This document shows positions 34,407-47,374 of a DNA stretch of 64,000 nt, one piece after another. Every line of letters begins with the position of its first letter. Within the stretch, counting starts at the first letter, position 1. The notes beneath the pieces are model-generated. The model saw only the letters and a program-made list of their open reading frames with translations. It was not told where the DNA came from and ran no database searches. The translations under genes and the position numbers were made by a program. The DNA comes from Viola odorata (lineage: Eukaryota; Streptophyta; Magnoliopsida; Malpighiales; Violaceae): positions 51,126,304-51,190,303 of the forward strand of contig OY829537.1 in assembly GCA_963691705.1 (NCBI GenBank), read 5' to 3'.

Positions 34407-34829
34407 CTAATCATCATCAGGCCAATAAATGCCGTGGTGATAAACCCCGTCATCATCAAGGAACGGCATCTTCCCGTCAGCATTCGGGACCGGCTGGTCT
34501 GCCTCCCTTTCTGGGCAGGACCCTGACGGGCATGATTTTCCTTTGGCGCCCGAATCTGCCAACCCCACACCAGCACTGATGGGAAAATCCTCGCTCAGCG
34601 AGCAGTCAGGGGAAGGAAAACGTTTGCCACCCTCTTGAGTAGCAGAACCAGAAGAAGCCAACGTCGCAAAGGGCTTCTTGGAAGTCCGTTTCCCCTGCTT
34701 CTTCTGACCCTTTCGGCGGACCGGAGACCTCCATGGTGGTGAAGGAGGGGGATGATCTGAGTCTGGCGAAGTTGGGGGAGTCGGCAAGGAGTCACGATCC
34801 ATGGAACTTAAGAAATAAAAATCTGCCAT
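34407..34829 (-). CDS. Antisense gene B of the inner Tat element
   Basis: 140-codon frame from MADFYFLSSMDRDSLP at 34829, homologous to 16754-17131. Pro/Ser-rich acidic N-terminus (SDHPPPSPPWRS), basic patch (RRKGQKKQGKRTSKK), Ser-rich middle, and an acidic C-terminus with FLDDDGVYHHGIYWPDDD that the outer copy lacks. Function unknown; the basic patch suggests nuclear or nucleic-acid association. Confidence 0.55.
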   Translation of the reverse strand: MADFYFLSSMDRDSLPTPPTSPDSDHPPPSPPWRSPVRRKGQKKQGKRTSKKPFATLASSGSATQEGGKRFPSPDCSLSEDFPISAGVGLADSGAKGKSCPSGSCPEREADQPVPNADGKMPFLDDDGVYHHGIYWPDDD

Positions 34830-35137
34830 GCCACCTGCAAAGGCAAAAAAGAAGGAAAAGGAAGAAGATGAACAGGAAAGGGAAACCAAACTCCCTTATA
34901 TAGCCGAGTGATCATCTCGATCCCTGAAAAATCAATTAAGACGCTTGAGAAAAATAACTGCAATCGCAGAATCCGATCCGTCACAGGCGCGTCTGCTCGT
35001 CGAATGCACCAATCAAAGGGCACCAAAGAACCGCCCAACCACCTGCCACTGAAAAGACGGCCCTGTAACAGTCAAGACAGAGCATTCATTGCTAATCCCC
35101 GGAACACGACCACTGCAATACAATGCTCCGAGGAGGA

Positions 35138-35157
35138 CCCATTTCCAGTTGGGCTCA
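35138..35157 (+). repeat. Internal copy of the pre-LTR motif, inner element
   Basis: CCCATTTCCAGTTGGGCTCA resembles the pre-LTR motif at 35878-35897, 740 bp downstream. Weak similarity continues into LTR-like TGACAAATATTTCC, as if it were the relic of an old LTR edge. Confidence 0.5.
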
Positions 35158-35316
35158 TGACAAATATTTCCAACCAATAAAGCAAGCAACCACGCAAGAG
35201 AAAGAGAAGACTTGGGAAAAAGCAGAGACAGTTATTTATTTATGGCCAGGTGGCCTTAGCGTTCAAATATGTACAAGAAACATAAGAAAAGCAACGAGAA
35301 GAAGCGGAGCCAGCGG

Positions 35317-35700
35317 TCAGACATTGGACCCCGCATCATCTTCCCCTGGCACAACGGGAACCTCCCTTAAGGCGTCAGCGACGGAGGTCAGTTCGGAAGA
35401 GCAAGCTCTCATGCCCTTTAGGCAGCAGGCCAGCAGATCTTTCCTCTGCTGCAGCATCGAGGCCACCACATCAAGGTGAGCACTGACAGTGGCCAGTTTC
35501 GCCAAACTCTCTAGGGGATTAAAATCCTCCAGAGTTATTCCCAGCTGTCTAGACAGAATAGGGGTTAGCACCCCCCGCAACTCCAGGACATCCTCGGAGG
35601 TCTTGGTGATCATCCTCTCCAGGAAGCCGATGTCACCCTCAGTAAGATTCTTCAGGGTCAGAGTTTTGGAGATCAGGAAATTGCGAGTCAGTTCATCCAT
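35317..35700 (-). CDS. Antisense gene A of the inner Tat element
   Basis: 127-codon intact frame from MDELTRNFLISKTLTLKNLT at 35700, closely similar to 15867-16250 and of identical length. Helical, leucine-rich, ends EVPVVPGEDDAGSNV. No known domain. Being conserved in length and sequence between two element copies of different age argues for a real gene. Confidence 0.65.
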   Translation of the reverse strand: MDELTRNFLISKTLTLKNLTEGDIGFLERMITKTSEDVLELRGVLTPILSRQLGITLEDFNPLESLAKLATVSAHLDVVASMLQQRKDLLACCLKGMRACSSELTSVADALREVPVVPGEDDAGSNV

Positions 35701-35848
35701 GGCGGAACACGAAAAGAAAGAACGTGAAAAATGCGAAGAAACTAACACAGAGAAACCTTTGATTTATAGATCCTGACAAAAAACCCGTCAGGACCATTTT
35801 TCTGAGGCAAAACCGCCCCGGTACATAAAGGGACTCTCCATGAGAGAA

Positions 35849-35897
35849 GGAACGTTAGCCCTTGGTAAACACTCGGGCTCATTTTCAGTTGGGCTTA
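35849..35897 (+). other. Conserved pre-LTR segment (polypurine-tract position), inner element
   Basis: GTTAGCCCTTGGTAAACACT continues to TCATTTTCAGTTGGGCTTA, then the LTR. It is identical over about 43 bp to the outer element next to its 3' LTR, although the elements differ elsewhere. Plus-strand priming normally needs a purine run here; AGTTGGG is the only candidate. Confidence 0.5.
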
Positions 35898-36468
35898 TGA
35901 TAACAATCCACCTAAAAGAAAGGGTATTTTCGCCTATCACCCGGTGGGGAGAGGCATAGCTACTGTTTCACACCACCACGGTAGGGACAAGATCACTACC
36001 TTCCCCAAAGGCTAACGCTGCAAAGGCTAACGGGGCCCTACCGGCTCCTTTCACGGACCTCCTGCTTGGCTCAAAGAGTTATCTCACCCCAGAGGAAACC
36101 ACGCGTCAGGATTAACGCTCCGGCCATTATCCTACCGCGACAATATCTACCTGAACACCTACCGCCGAGGTAGCGTATCACGATAAGGGCGAATCACAAA
36201 CCCTAACGCGAGCGATAGCTCCGTACCCGTCTACTCGGGCGGGAACACCCCCTTTCTTCTATAAATACCTCCCCCACAAAGGAGGCAGGTAGGCGGACTT
36301 GACTGGCCAAAACTCTGCCAATTTCAGTACACCTACTGACTTAAGCATCGGAGTGTTTCCGCCGGAGACCCCCTCCGGCGCATTGCAGGTACCGTGGACC
36401 GTCGTGCACACTGATCCGAGAAGAGCTGCTCCGCCATACATCCTTCGGCAGAAGACAAATTATTATCA
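35898..36468 (+). repeat. 3' LTR of the inner Tat element
   Basis: 571 bp, TATAAATA at 36260-36267, partner of 21186-21757 (about ten differences by eye). It ends TTATCA directly before the duplication ATGTC. Confidence 0.92.
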
Positions 36469-37544
36469 ATGTCTATGGCGGAAACCCTTCGAGAGCGTCA
36501 GAAGAAGGCCCGCTATGAGCTTCAACATAGCCCCTCGTCGTCTGCTCCTAATCCTTCTTCTGTGGCCCCTGGGGTGGGAGTATGCCTGCTGAGCAGTTGC
36601 AAGGTGCTGATTTCAGCGGTGGTCCTTGTGTTTTGAGTGATTCTCCGATCTATTCTAACCCAAGTGTCCTTAATCTTAAAGCACTTGGGGGAGACGGGTC
36701 CTCTGTCCCTAACGCGGAAGGTACCAGCAGTCGACCCGGTTCTCCTGCTACTTTGCTTTTTATCCCTGTGTCTCCTCCTACTGCCGCGAGAGGTGGCCCT
36801 ATTCCCAGCTTGATGGCCCACGCCTCTTCATATACTCCTCCCCTCCTGCCTACTTACCGGCTTAGCTTGCGCTCCTTCCGGGATAACTATTTGCAGTTTC
36901 CAGCGGATGCTGATCCCGATGCTGTTCTCGCGTCTACCTCTCTTTTGGCAGCCGAGATTATATCTCTTGAGAGGGAGAGGGATGCCTTTGTGGCTAAGAA
37001 CCCGCAGGAACGCATAAACTTTCTCCGCTCCCAAGCGTTTTCTTCGTTCTGCCATCTTCATTATATGGATGAGGAGAACGCCAGGGTGGAGGCAAACGGG
37101 CAGGGGGAGCTGAATAGGCTACTGTCTGAGCGTCAGGGTTACGTGGATGCCCTTGCTGCTGCTAATCGGGAATCGGAGACTGCCAGGCGGGAGGCCGCAG
37201 TTGCTGCGCAGGGGGCAACAACTGTTAAGCAGGAGATGGAGGCTGTCAGGCTTGCTCTGGAGGAAGAGAAACGGAAAAGTGCTGTCCTGAGCAAACACCT
37301 TTCTCAAGAGGAGAGCGGGCTTCGTCAGGAAAGATAGATAAATGCTGAGCTGTCTGCCGAGCTTGCTCTTTCTGCTGAGAAGAGCCGTTGGTATTTGAAG
37401 GAAGGTGGGGCCATCATGTCGGACGGGTTTATGCATAAGCATGGGATAGATAACCTTGACGTTGATTTTCTTGCTAGGTATTTTGATGAGAGGGCCTCCG
37501 ACACCACTAATGAGGGCTTCTTCCGCTGGAGATCTGCTCAGTAA
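36469..37544 (+). pseudogene. Antisense gene EF of the outer Tat element, 3' exon after the inner insertion
   Basis: Continues the EF exon 3 that stops at 21180. It begins MSMAETLRERQKKARYELQ, slips frame near 36580, then runs open to 37337 with a Pro/Ser linker and a coiled coil (LSERQGYVDALAAANRESET). A TAG at 37336-37338 replaces Gln; the tail ENLDVDFLARYFDERAS-like end stops at 37544. The homologous inner exon (29985-28885) has none of these lesions. Confidence 0.65.
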
Positions 37545-37860
37545 GGAGGAGGCAACGCACCACCCGCTCCTTAGACATCATTCTTTATGTGTTTTTTGAT
37601 TTTTGTGGTCGATGTGCTCCCCTTTATTTTGTAATATTGACAATATTACTTCTTTTCTTGATCAAGCCGCTGCTTTTGAATGGACTTTCGTTATCTGCCT
37701 TGTTTCATAATACTGCTTGTGCACATGTTCGCCCCTGGCGTTTGCTGTGTTACTTCTGCCCGTGTTACGCTCAACATCATGCCACCCTTTGTTGTTGGGG
37801 GAAACCTCTAGCCTTGTTAGGCCTGTCGTGACGGTGTTGTTGCGGTATGGATACCTTTCC
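37545..37860. other. Spacer downstream of outer EF
   Basis: No gene; probably 3' flank of EF before the tandem repeats. Confidence 0.35.
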
Positions 37861-37864
37861 ACCT

Positions 37865-38440
37865 TTACTTCACCGGGTATCAACCGCTTGGTTACTAGCT
37901 GGGGTATCCTTTCCTTCCATACGTCAAAGATTGGCTTGGGGCGTGCCTCGTCTTAGTGAGCCGTCTGATCAGGACCGGACATCACAAGGATAGGATTTTC
38001 ACTCCCAAGCGTTGAAACCTCACGTCTCTGGATCGTGTCTCATCTTAATGGGCCGTCTATGTGAGCACGGTTACCACAAGGATAGGATTTTCACTTCCAG
38101 GACGGAGTTGGTCTCTCCTTGAGGCGTGCCTCATCTTACTGGGCCGTCTATGTGAGCACGGTTGCCATAAGGATAGGATTTTCACTCCCAAGGATACCGG
38201 GGCGTGCCTCATCTTAATGGGTCGTCTATGTGAGCACGGTTGCCATAAGGATAGGATTTTCACTCCCGGGGGCGTTGGGGTCGTGCCTCGTCTTAATGGG
38301 CAATCTATGTGAGCACGGTTGCCATAAGGATAGGATTTTCACTCCCAACGCTTCGTTATGCCAGGGCGTGCCTCGTCTTAGTGAGCTGTCTGATCAGGAC
38401 CAGTCATCACAAGGATAGGATTTTCACTCCTGGCATTCTT
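37865..38440 (-). repeat. Tandem repeats of the outer element (six units plus one array-2 unit)
   Basis: Read on the minus strand this is the counterpart of 27766-28440: six units with GTGAAAATCCTATCCTTGTG, ending near 38432, 38347, 38268, 38190, 38100 and 38009. The outermost units again carry the GATCAGACAGCTC variant and inner ones the CACATAGACGGCCC variant. A single array-2 unit (GTTGATACCCGGTGAAG) lies at about 37870-37915. Confidence 0.82.
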
Positions 38441-38529
38441 CGTTACCTGCATATTTTCAAAGGCAAACGCACGGAGAACATATCTAATTCATATGTTAGC
38501 ATAACGTTGATATTACCAGATAGGATAGG

Positions 38530-41500
38530 CTAGTTTCGAGTGTGATATAGCTTCAGCCGAGCTATGTTCCAAGAATTCTGCAGGGGCGTTCCTTCGAGTG
38601 TTTCCAAATGGTAGGCTCCTCTCCCCACAACACGGGTGATGCGATATGGTCCATCCCAGTTTGGGCTAAGTTTTCCCATACGTTGCCCTGCCGCTCGCTT
38701 ATCTCTGAGCACTAAATCTCCGGCTTTAAGCAATCGTTCTCTCACCTGCCTGTTGTGGTATTGTGTCATTTTCCTTTTGTAGTGTAGGGTTTTTAGGAGA
38801 GTTTCCTCGTGTTTTTCTGGCAGTGCGTCAAGGTTAGCGCGTAACCTTTCTTCATTAGTTTCTTCTTTGAAATGAGCCACCCGAAGGCTAACGGTGCCGA
38901 TTTCTACCGGTGTGATAGCTTCTGTTCCATAGGCCAATGCGAAAGGAGTCTCTCCCGTGCTGACTTTGACAGTCATACGGTAGACCCATAATACATATGG
39001 CAGTTCGTCTGGCCATTTCTTTTTGGAGCCTTCTAGGTTTCTTTTGATACCACTAAGAATGCTGCAGTTGGTCACTTCGGCCTGGCCATTAGTTTGGGGG
39101 TGTGCCACAGAGGAGAACCTTTGTTCGATCTGAAATTCCACGCACTGATCCCTGAAGAATTGGCTTGTAAACTGTGTTCCATTGTCGCTAACCAGTATAC
39201 GCGGTACCCCGAATCGCATAATGACTTGGTGTTTGAAGAAATGCCAGATTTTCTCTGCGGTGATGGTGGCTAACGCCTCGGCTTCAGCCCATTTTGTGAA
39301 ATAATCCACCGCTACGACTACGAATTTTAACTGAGATCTGGCCTTCAGAAACAGGCCCAAAATGTCGATGCCCCATTTAGCAAACGGGCATGGAGCGACT
39401 ACCTCTGAAATCTGCACGGCCGGTTTTCGAGGGATCTTGGCATATTCCTAACATTTCTGACAGGTTTTCACGAAGTTATGGCAATCTCTCCGAATGATGG
39501 GCCAGTAGAACCCTGACCGAAAGACTTGAGATGCCAGAGTGTCGCTAGCGATGTGCATGCCACATATCCCTTCATGAATTTCTCGTAGTACATGCAGGCC
39601 TTCTTGCTCTGTTATGCACTTAGCGGCAGGATGGGAGAAACACCTCCGTATTAACTCTCCATTGTAATATGTGCATCGTGCCGCCCGTTTCAGGATTTTC
39701 CTCCTTTCCGCGTTCTCCTCCGGTAACTTATCATGTTTTAGATATTCTATCACTGGGGTTCTCCAGTCACCTTCTATTTCTTCCACGCAAAGCGATGATT
39801 GTTCTTCCATGAAAGAAGGTGTGGATAATTCTATGTAGCACACGTCATTGGGTATGGGGGCTTCTAAATTGGCTGCCATCTTGGCGAGACTGTCAGCCTC
39901 TTCGTTGCTTTCCTTGGGAATATGTTCAAAGGTGACCTGAGTGCCTTTTTCCTGCATCTTTGATAGCTCACGCTTTACCTTGGCCAAGTATTGAATCATG
40001 ATGGGTTCTCTAGCTGTTCCCCAGAACTTGATCCATTACTAGTTTAGAGTCCCCACGTATCTTTAAGCGCAGGCCGCGTTCCACTTCCGAGACGAGTGTA
40101 GCTTCAACGGAGAAGTTGTTTCCTATTCTAAGTCCTGCTAACAACGCTTCATATTCCGCCGCATTGTTGGACAAGGGTTGCAGGATTCCGATGGCGTATC
40201 GTATCTCCATGCCGTTTGGTCCGACTAGGAAAACACCTGCGCCTGCTAATTCTTGATTTTTCGCTCCATCCACGTGGATAACCCATGAATCTGCGTACGT
40301 TTCCGGGGGCGGGAGACATAAATCCTCTAATTCTTCTTTTGACGATTCTGTCAACGCGTCTTTGTGAATGTGCATTCTGCTATGAAGTCTGCTAACGCTT
40401 GGGCTTTGATAGCTGGTCTAGCTTTGTACTGCAACCCGTATTGTTCGAGCTCGATTCCCCAAATCAACATTCTCCCCGAGGACTCTAGCTTTCTAAAGAT
40501 TTTTCTCAACGGTTGATCAGTGAGTACGGTGACAGGGTGGGCTTGAAAGTATCGGTCCATCTTTCATGTTGCCTGTATTATGGCAAGCGCTATCTTCTCG
40601 ATGCGGGCGTATCGCAGCTCAGCATCTTTCAATATGTGGCTGACGAAAAATACAGGACGATGTATGTGCCCTTCACTTCATACAAGGACGACACTAACTA
40701 CCTCGTCAGCAACGCCCAGGTATAGGTATAGCTCATCACCAAATTCAGGCCTCGTTAACACTAGATCGGATGACAGGTAAGTTTTTAGCCCTGTAAATGC
40801 TTTCTTACATTCCTCCGTCCATCCGAAGGAGGCCTTGTTTCGAATGACTTTGAAGAAAGGTAAGCATCTCTCACCCTGTTTAGATATGAATCGTCCCAAC
40901 GCGATGATGCGCCCGGTGAGCTTCTGTATTTCTTTGACAGTCCGAGGGGGTATCATATCCTGGATGGCCTTTATCTTTGAAGGGTTGGGCTGGATACCTT
41001 TCCGGCTAACCACGTAGCCCAAGAATTTGCCCGTTTGGAACGCGAACATGCATTTCCTCAGATTCAGCTTCATTTTGTATTCTTTCATCACACTGAAGAC
41101 TTCTTCCAAGTCGGTTAGGTGGTCCTTAAAGCTTCGACTTTTGACTAGGATGTCGTCCACGTAAGCTTCTACATTTCTCCCGATTTGCTTTTGGAAAACC
41201 TTATTCGCCATGCGTTGGAACGTTGCCTCGGCATTTTTCAGCCCAAACGGCATTGCAGTGTAGTAGTAAGTAGCTCTCGGGGTGATGAAGGTGGTTTTTT
41301 CTTCATCTTCTATGGCCATGGGGATTTGATGGTACCCGGAGTTAGCATCTAGGGAGCTTAGGTAGGCGTATCTAGCGGTTTGGTCGACCAACTGATCGAT
41401 TCGAGGAAGAGGATAGCAATCTTTGGGGCAGGCGTTGTTCAGGTCAGTGAAATCGATGCACATGCGCCAATCCCCGTTAGGCTTTGGAACTAACACAGGG

Positions 41501-44401
41501 TTAGCTAGCCAGGTTGGGTATTGGACTTCTCGGACGAACCCCGCGTCTGTGAGCTTTAGTAGCTCTTTCTCGATGGCTGCTATCTTTTCCGGTGAGAAAG
41601 CGCGCCGCTTTTGTTGAATAGGCTTAGCGTCAAGGCTAACATTTAACCGGTGTTCCGCGACTTCTCATGAAATTCCAGGCATGTCTGCCGATTTCCATGC
41701 GAATTCTCCTTTATATTTTCTTAGCAGTCGGGTTAATTGCACGTTCTCTTCGGGACTTAGCTTCTCACTGACCAAGAGGTTCGCGTCACTGTCTTCACTG
41801 ATAGGTATTGACATCATCTGATCCAGCGGCTGAGTACGTTTTTCTTCTTTATCATCGAAGGGATCATCTGCTACGCACACATAACGATCACAACTGCTTT
41901 GAGTCATAAGCAGGTAGCATTCGGCGGCTAGCTTCTGGTCTCCTTTGATTGAGACCACGCCGTCCCATGAGGGGTATTTCATCCGCAGATGTTTTTGGGA
42001 TATTGCGGCCCCAAAGCGATTGAGGAACGTTCGCCCCAGTATGGCATTATAAGGCAGCGTCAGGTCTACGATCAGAAATAATAGCTCCTCAGAGCGTTTG
42101 GATGTGTCTTCTCGGAAATATACTGACAATGACGTGACTCCCGCTACCGGGATCGGTACCCCGTCAATCCCAACAATTGGTCTTTTGCACGGCGCCAGCT
42201 CGCCGTCAGGACGTTTCATCAGGTTGTATGCTTCTAGCGAAAATAAGTTTACCGCGCTCCCATTATCGACAAGGGTTCTTCTCACCCCGTGGCTGCCGAT
42301 GACGGTGTCACTACCAACGCGTCATTGTGCGGGAAAACAATGCATTTTTTGTCTTCTTCTGAGAAGGACAATACCATCCTGTCTAAAGTGCTTATTGCCT
42401 CAATTTTTACCTGCGCGCTTTCTCGTTTGCTCTTTTCCCCGGGACTGGGCGTTTGTTGCATAGATTCCTCGAAGTAAGGCGTTCCTCCTGCAATGATATT
42501 AATCATAGGCATCTGATCGCTGTGAACAATGAGAGCTTCTCTATTCTGCCCGAGGGGGATTGCGTTAGCCCCCGTTGCGCGGGAGGGCGTTTGCCTATGA
42601 TCGGTTATTACTTCGGTTGGGTTATTCCTAGCTCCTTCTCTTGTCTTGGTGGCAAATTCTCCGAGGTAGCCTTCCTCAACTAACCGTTCTATGGCCAGCT
42701 TTAGTTCTCTACACACATCGGTCGAGTGTCCTTTGACCTTGTGGAACTTGCAATATGCATTCTCTCTTCCTCCCATGACTACTCCGGGTTTCACAGGAGC
42801 TGGGTAACAAATGGGCAGATTTTACTGCTGAACTATCGCTAGGATTTCCGCCCTTGGGAGTATGAGGGAAGGAAGGTCAAGGTCATATATCCGGCCCTTT
42901 GGCGGATCTGCCTGTTTCCGAGTGGGGGACCCTCCGAGTTTCCCTTTCAAAAAATTGCCTCTCTGCCGATTAGAGGTCTTGGCGGTGTGCTCTTTCCGTT
43001 GGCTATAATCATCATTGGTTTGCACGTCGGGGGTGCTACTATACGGAGCGTTAGGGGCCAGGTATGGGTCTGTCAATATGTCCCGCATTCGTTCTCTATT
43101 TTCCTCCTCTTCCATCCTCGCATAATTATGCGCTTTTAGTCTTAGCGCATCCAAGGTCGATGGTGGGTCCACCATTAATGCGTCTCTCAATTTCCCATAA
43201 CGGCAGTTACGCTTAAGGGCTTCTACTGCGAAATCGATGGTTACCCCCAGTGTCAAGGATATTTCGAGATCAAATCGACCTAAGAATCCATTCAATGATT
43301 CCTGCGGTCCCCGATGGATGTCAAATAGCGTTGCGGCTGACTTTCTGATAGGGATTGCGGTGCTGAACTGACTTCTGAACTTCTCTTCTAGCTGGGAGAA
43401 GTTATCAATGGATCCAGCTGGGAGTCCCTCGAACCAGAGACGTGCCACCCCTGATAGTGTCATGACGAAGATCTGGCATAGCGCTGCATCGCTACGAGTT
43501 TGGAATTGCACAAAATCTTTCACCTTATTAAGGTGAGAAATAGGGTCTTTCGTGCCATCATATGATTCGGCGGGGAGTTTCACATATCGATGGACCCTGT
43601 GATGCCTCACACGATAACTGAACGGGTGGCTAGCATTGCCATCAGGGACTCTACGAGGGCGATGCGGGGGTGGAATTTCGACATCATATCTGGGGTTCTG
43701 AGGGTCATATTCATGATGCCGCTTGGGAGATCGGCTGCGGCTTCTCGGAGTTCGAGTTCGTCGCCCTCTGCTACTGGATCTCTCACTGTATCTAGGGGAT
43801 GGTTCTCTGAACATTTCACCGCGCCTATCATCCCAATGCTCTCTATATTCGTCGCGTCGGCGGCCTTCTTCAGGGATAGGGACTTCTCCCCTGTATTACC
43901 CAGGGAGGTCCACAGGTCCGCGTGCAAGCTGTGAGACGTTCATGGGGGCCGATGACAAGGGTAGAGAAAAAGGAAGCCCTCTTGATTGCCGGGGCGACAA
44001 CGGTCACTCATGGACAATAGATGGAGTGAAAACTATTTGGGAGGACACGCCAGGTCCTGAGGCATGAGGCGTAAACCCAGCAGCCAACTCTGTCAACTGA
44101 TCCAGTTGGGCTTGAAGGGCCGCTATAGAGTTCGCGAAAGGGTTGTCTGCATCAGCGACCACAGATCCCCTTGCTTGGGGAGTAGAATAGCTGGTTCCCG
44201 CTATGTGGGAAAAAGGGGAACAAATCTGGAATACTGTTGCTTCTATCATTTTCCCAGAGGGAGGATCTGATCCTCCCGCAGTGACTTCTTGCACTGAGGT
44301 AGAGATGTCAGAGGTAGCAAAAGCGAAAAGTCGTCGGCGAGTGTTATACGGGATGCTGGAGGCTTGGGACAGCGCGGGATCTGACTCTGAAGCCATAATC
44401 C
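38530..44401 (-). pseudogene. gag-pro-pol polyprotein of the outer Tat element (multiple lesions)
   Basis: gag starts MASESDPALSQASSIPYNT at 44396. Its core (GVARLWFEGLPAGSIDNF) is in 43814-42822, in another frame than the first 130 codons. The zinc-knuckle-like CKFHKVKGHSTDVC is in 42794-42282. Protease LVDNGSAVNLFS 42285-41665, RT with YVDDILVKS 41496-40678, RNase H 40560-40010, integrase 39999-38530 with TCQKC followed by a stop, WGIDILGLF, SDNGTQFTS and NGQAEVTN. At least five stops or frameshifts separate these blocks, so this copy is inactive. It still shows intact residues that the inner copy has lost (integrase Cys, gag start). Confidence 0.88.
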
Positions 44402-44422
44402 TCCTAGCTTCGGGAAGAATGG

Positions 44423-44482
44423 AGCTTGGTTATTAAGGATGCTCACTTAATAGAACCAAAGCTCTCAATGAAAGCACCAATT
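44423..44482 (-). promoter_or_regulatory. Primer-binding site and leader of the outer element
   Basis: On the minus strand AATTGGTGCTTTCATTGAGA follows the LTR directly, identical to the inner element. The gag ATG lies about 26 bp further on. Confidence 0.75.
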
Positions 44483-45036
44483 TGATAAGAATTTGTCTTC
44501 GGCCGAAGGGTAGAAAGGGAAAATGCTTCTCCAGTTCAGTATCCTCGGTGGTCCGTTGTACCTGCAAGACGCCGGAGGGGGTCTACGGCGGAAACACTCC
44601 AATGCTTAAGTTAGTATGAGTGGTGAAATTGGCAGAGCTTGGGCCAGTGAAATCTGCTTACCTTCCTCCTTCGTGGGGGAGGTATTTATAGATGAAATAA
44701 GCCTGTCTGTGCGAGTGGGATCGCTAGGGAGCAACCGATCCCGTCAGGGGCTGTGGTTTATCCGTGTTATGATGTACCGCCATGGCGGTAGGTATGGGGT
44801 GGTTGTTACCCCGGCAAGGTAACGGTTAGTGCGTTTCCCTTGAGGTGGGATAGCACCTCTGGTCGTCTAGAAGCTCCATGCGGGGACCCCCAACGAGACG
44901 TCAGCCCTCCTGGCGTTAGTCCCGTAGAGGGGAATGACAGCCTCGACCCTACCGTGGCGGTAGGAACAATGACTCTTTCCTTTCCATATGGGGTAAACAG
45001 ACGAAAATGCCCTTGTCGTTAGGCGGATTGTTATCA
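44483..45036 (-). repeat. 5' LTR of the outer Tat element
   Basis: 554 bp, minus-strand TATAAATA at 44700-44693, ends TTGTTATCA followed by the duplication AAAGG. Confidence 0.9.
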
Positions 45037-45041
45037 AAAGG

Positions 45042-46567
<1,526 letters not shown>

Positions 46568-47374
46568 TGATACGATCCTAGCCCCGCCACACGCACACAC
46601 TAAGCAGCAAGGGCTAGATGGACGAACGAATACGTCGAGCCAAGGACATCATGAAGCAGCTAGCAAGGTTAATACAACCTCTACACATGGAAACATGGCA
46701 AGAGATGCTGCTGGATCAAGCCATTAGGCGAAGAAATAAAAGGTAGCTTGGAGGCTCTTAGGGCAAGACTTCACATCCGACCAAGCCAAGACATGGAAGC
46801 AAGGCTTCAATCGGGCAAACAAAGTAAATACAAGACCGATTGGTGTCTTAGGAAAATCATGTCCAAGTTTGAGAACATTTGGACGAGTAGATTGTAAGAT
46901 GGTTCATGGTGAAATTCTCGCATGCAGGAGTTCTAGGCGCAGAAGGAATAGGCTACTGTGTTTGAGCCTATTTGGACCAATACATGTCAGAATCATGTGA
47001 TAGACCATGTTTCGGAAACCTCAGGATGTTTTCTCTATTGTGACCAAGTTTCAGCTCAAACACACGAGCCGTTTACGTTTTATTCAAAGAGACATTTTCG
47101 CTGATAGCAATCCTACTCCTACTCGGACTTGTAGATGCGTCAGGTTACGCCTTAGGAGTTTATTCAGACCTGTTCATCTCTGAGCAGGGAGAGAGACGTG
47201 TTTCCACTATTTCCAGATGTTAGATTTCGAATGGGATAAGTTTCAGCTCGATCAGACAAGCGAACCAAGAGTTAGACGTAGTGGACATTTTCATACGTAG
47301 TGTGAACGCGCAACAGCCTGCAACTTGGAGATTGTGGCCTAACTTGGAGTCCAGCTGTGCAAAAGCTATTCTAG
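46568..47374 (+). repeat. 5' LTR (truncated) of the gypsy derivative
   Basis: Matches 48766-49580 from TGATACGATCCTAGCCCCGC to about GTGCAAAAGCTATTCTAG, where homology stops. The last 560 bp present in the 3' LTR are absent. Confidence 0.82.

Larger units (their letters stand above)
21186..36468 (+). mobile_element. Inner Ty3/gypsy Tat-type retrotransposon, complete, 15.3 kb
   Basis: LTRs at 21186-21757 and 35898-36468 are flanked by the 5-bp duplication ATGTC (21181-21185, 36469-36473). Order: LTR, primer site, gag-pro-RT-RNaseH-IN (plus strand), six-unit tandem repeat, then antisense genes EF, CD, B and A (minus strand), conserved pre-LTR motif, LTR. The LTRs differ by about nine substitutions and one indel in 572 bp by eye (near 1.6%), fewer than the outer pair, which fits the nesting order. 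gag lacks its ATG and gag-pol has two stops, so the copy is not autonomous. Confidence 0.92.
15114..45036 (-). mobile_element. Outer Ty3/gypsy Tat-type retrotransposon (nested host element)
   Basis: Both ends carry related LTRs (15114-15668 and 44483-45036) with TGATAA...TTATCA termini. The 5-bp duplication AAAGG lies at 15109-15113 and 45037-45041. Primer-binding region and gag are next to the right LTR, so the element reads on the minus strand. Without the inner insertion it is about 14.6 kb. Order in its own direction: LTR, primer site, gag-pro-RT-RNaseH-IN, tandem repeats, then antisense genes EF, CD, B and A, LTR. No chromodomain is seen after the integrase, as expected for Tat. The two LTRs differ by about 16 substitutions and one indel over 555 bp by eye (near 3%). 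gag-pol has many stops and frameshifts. Confidence 0.9.
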
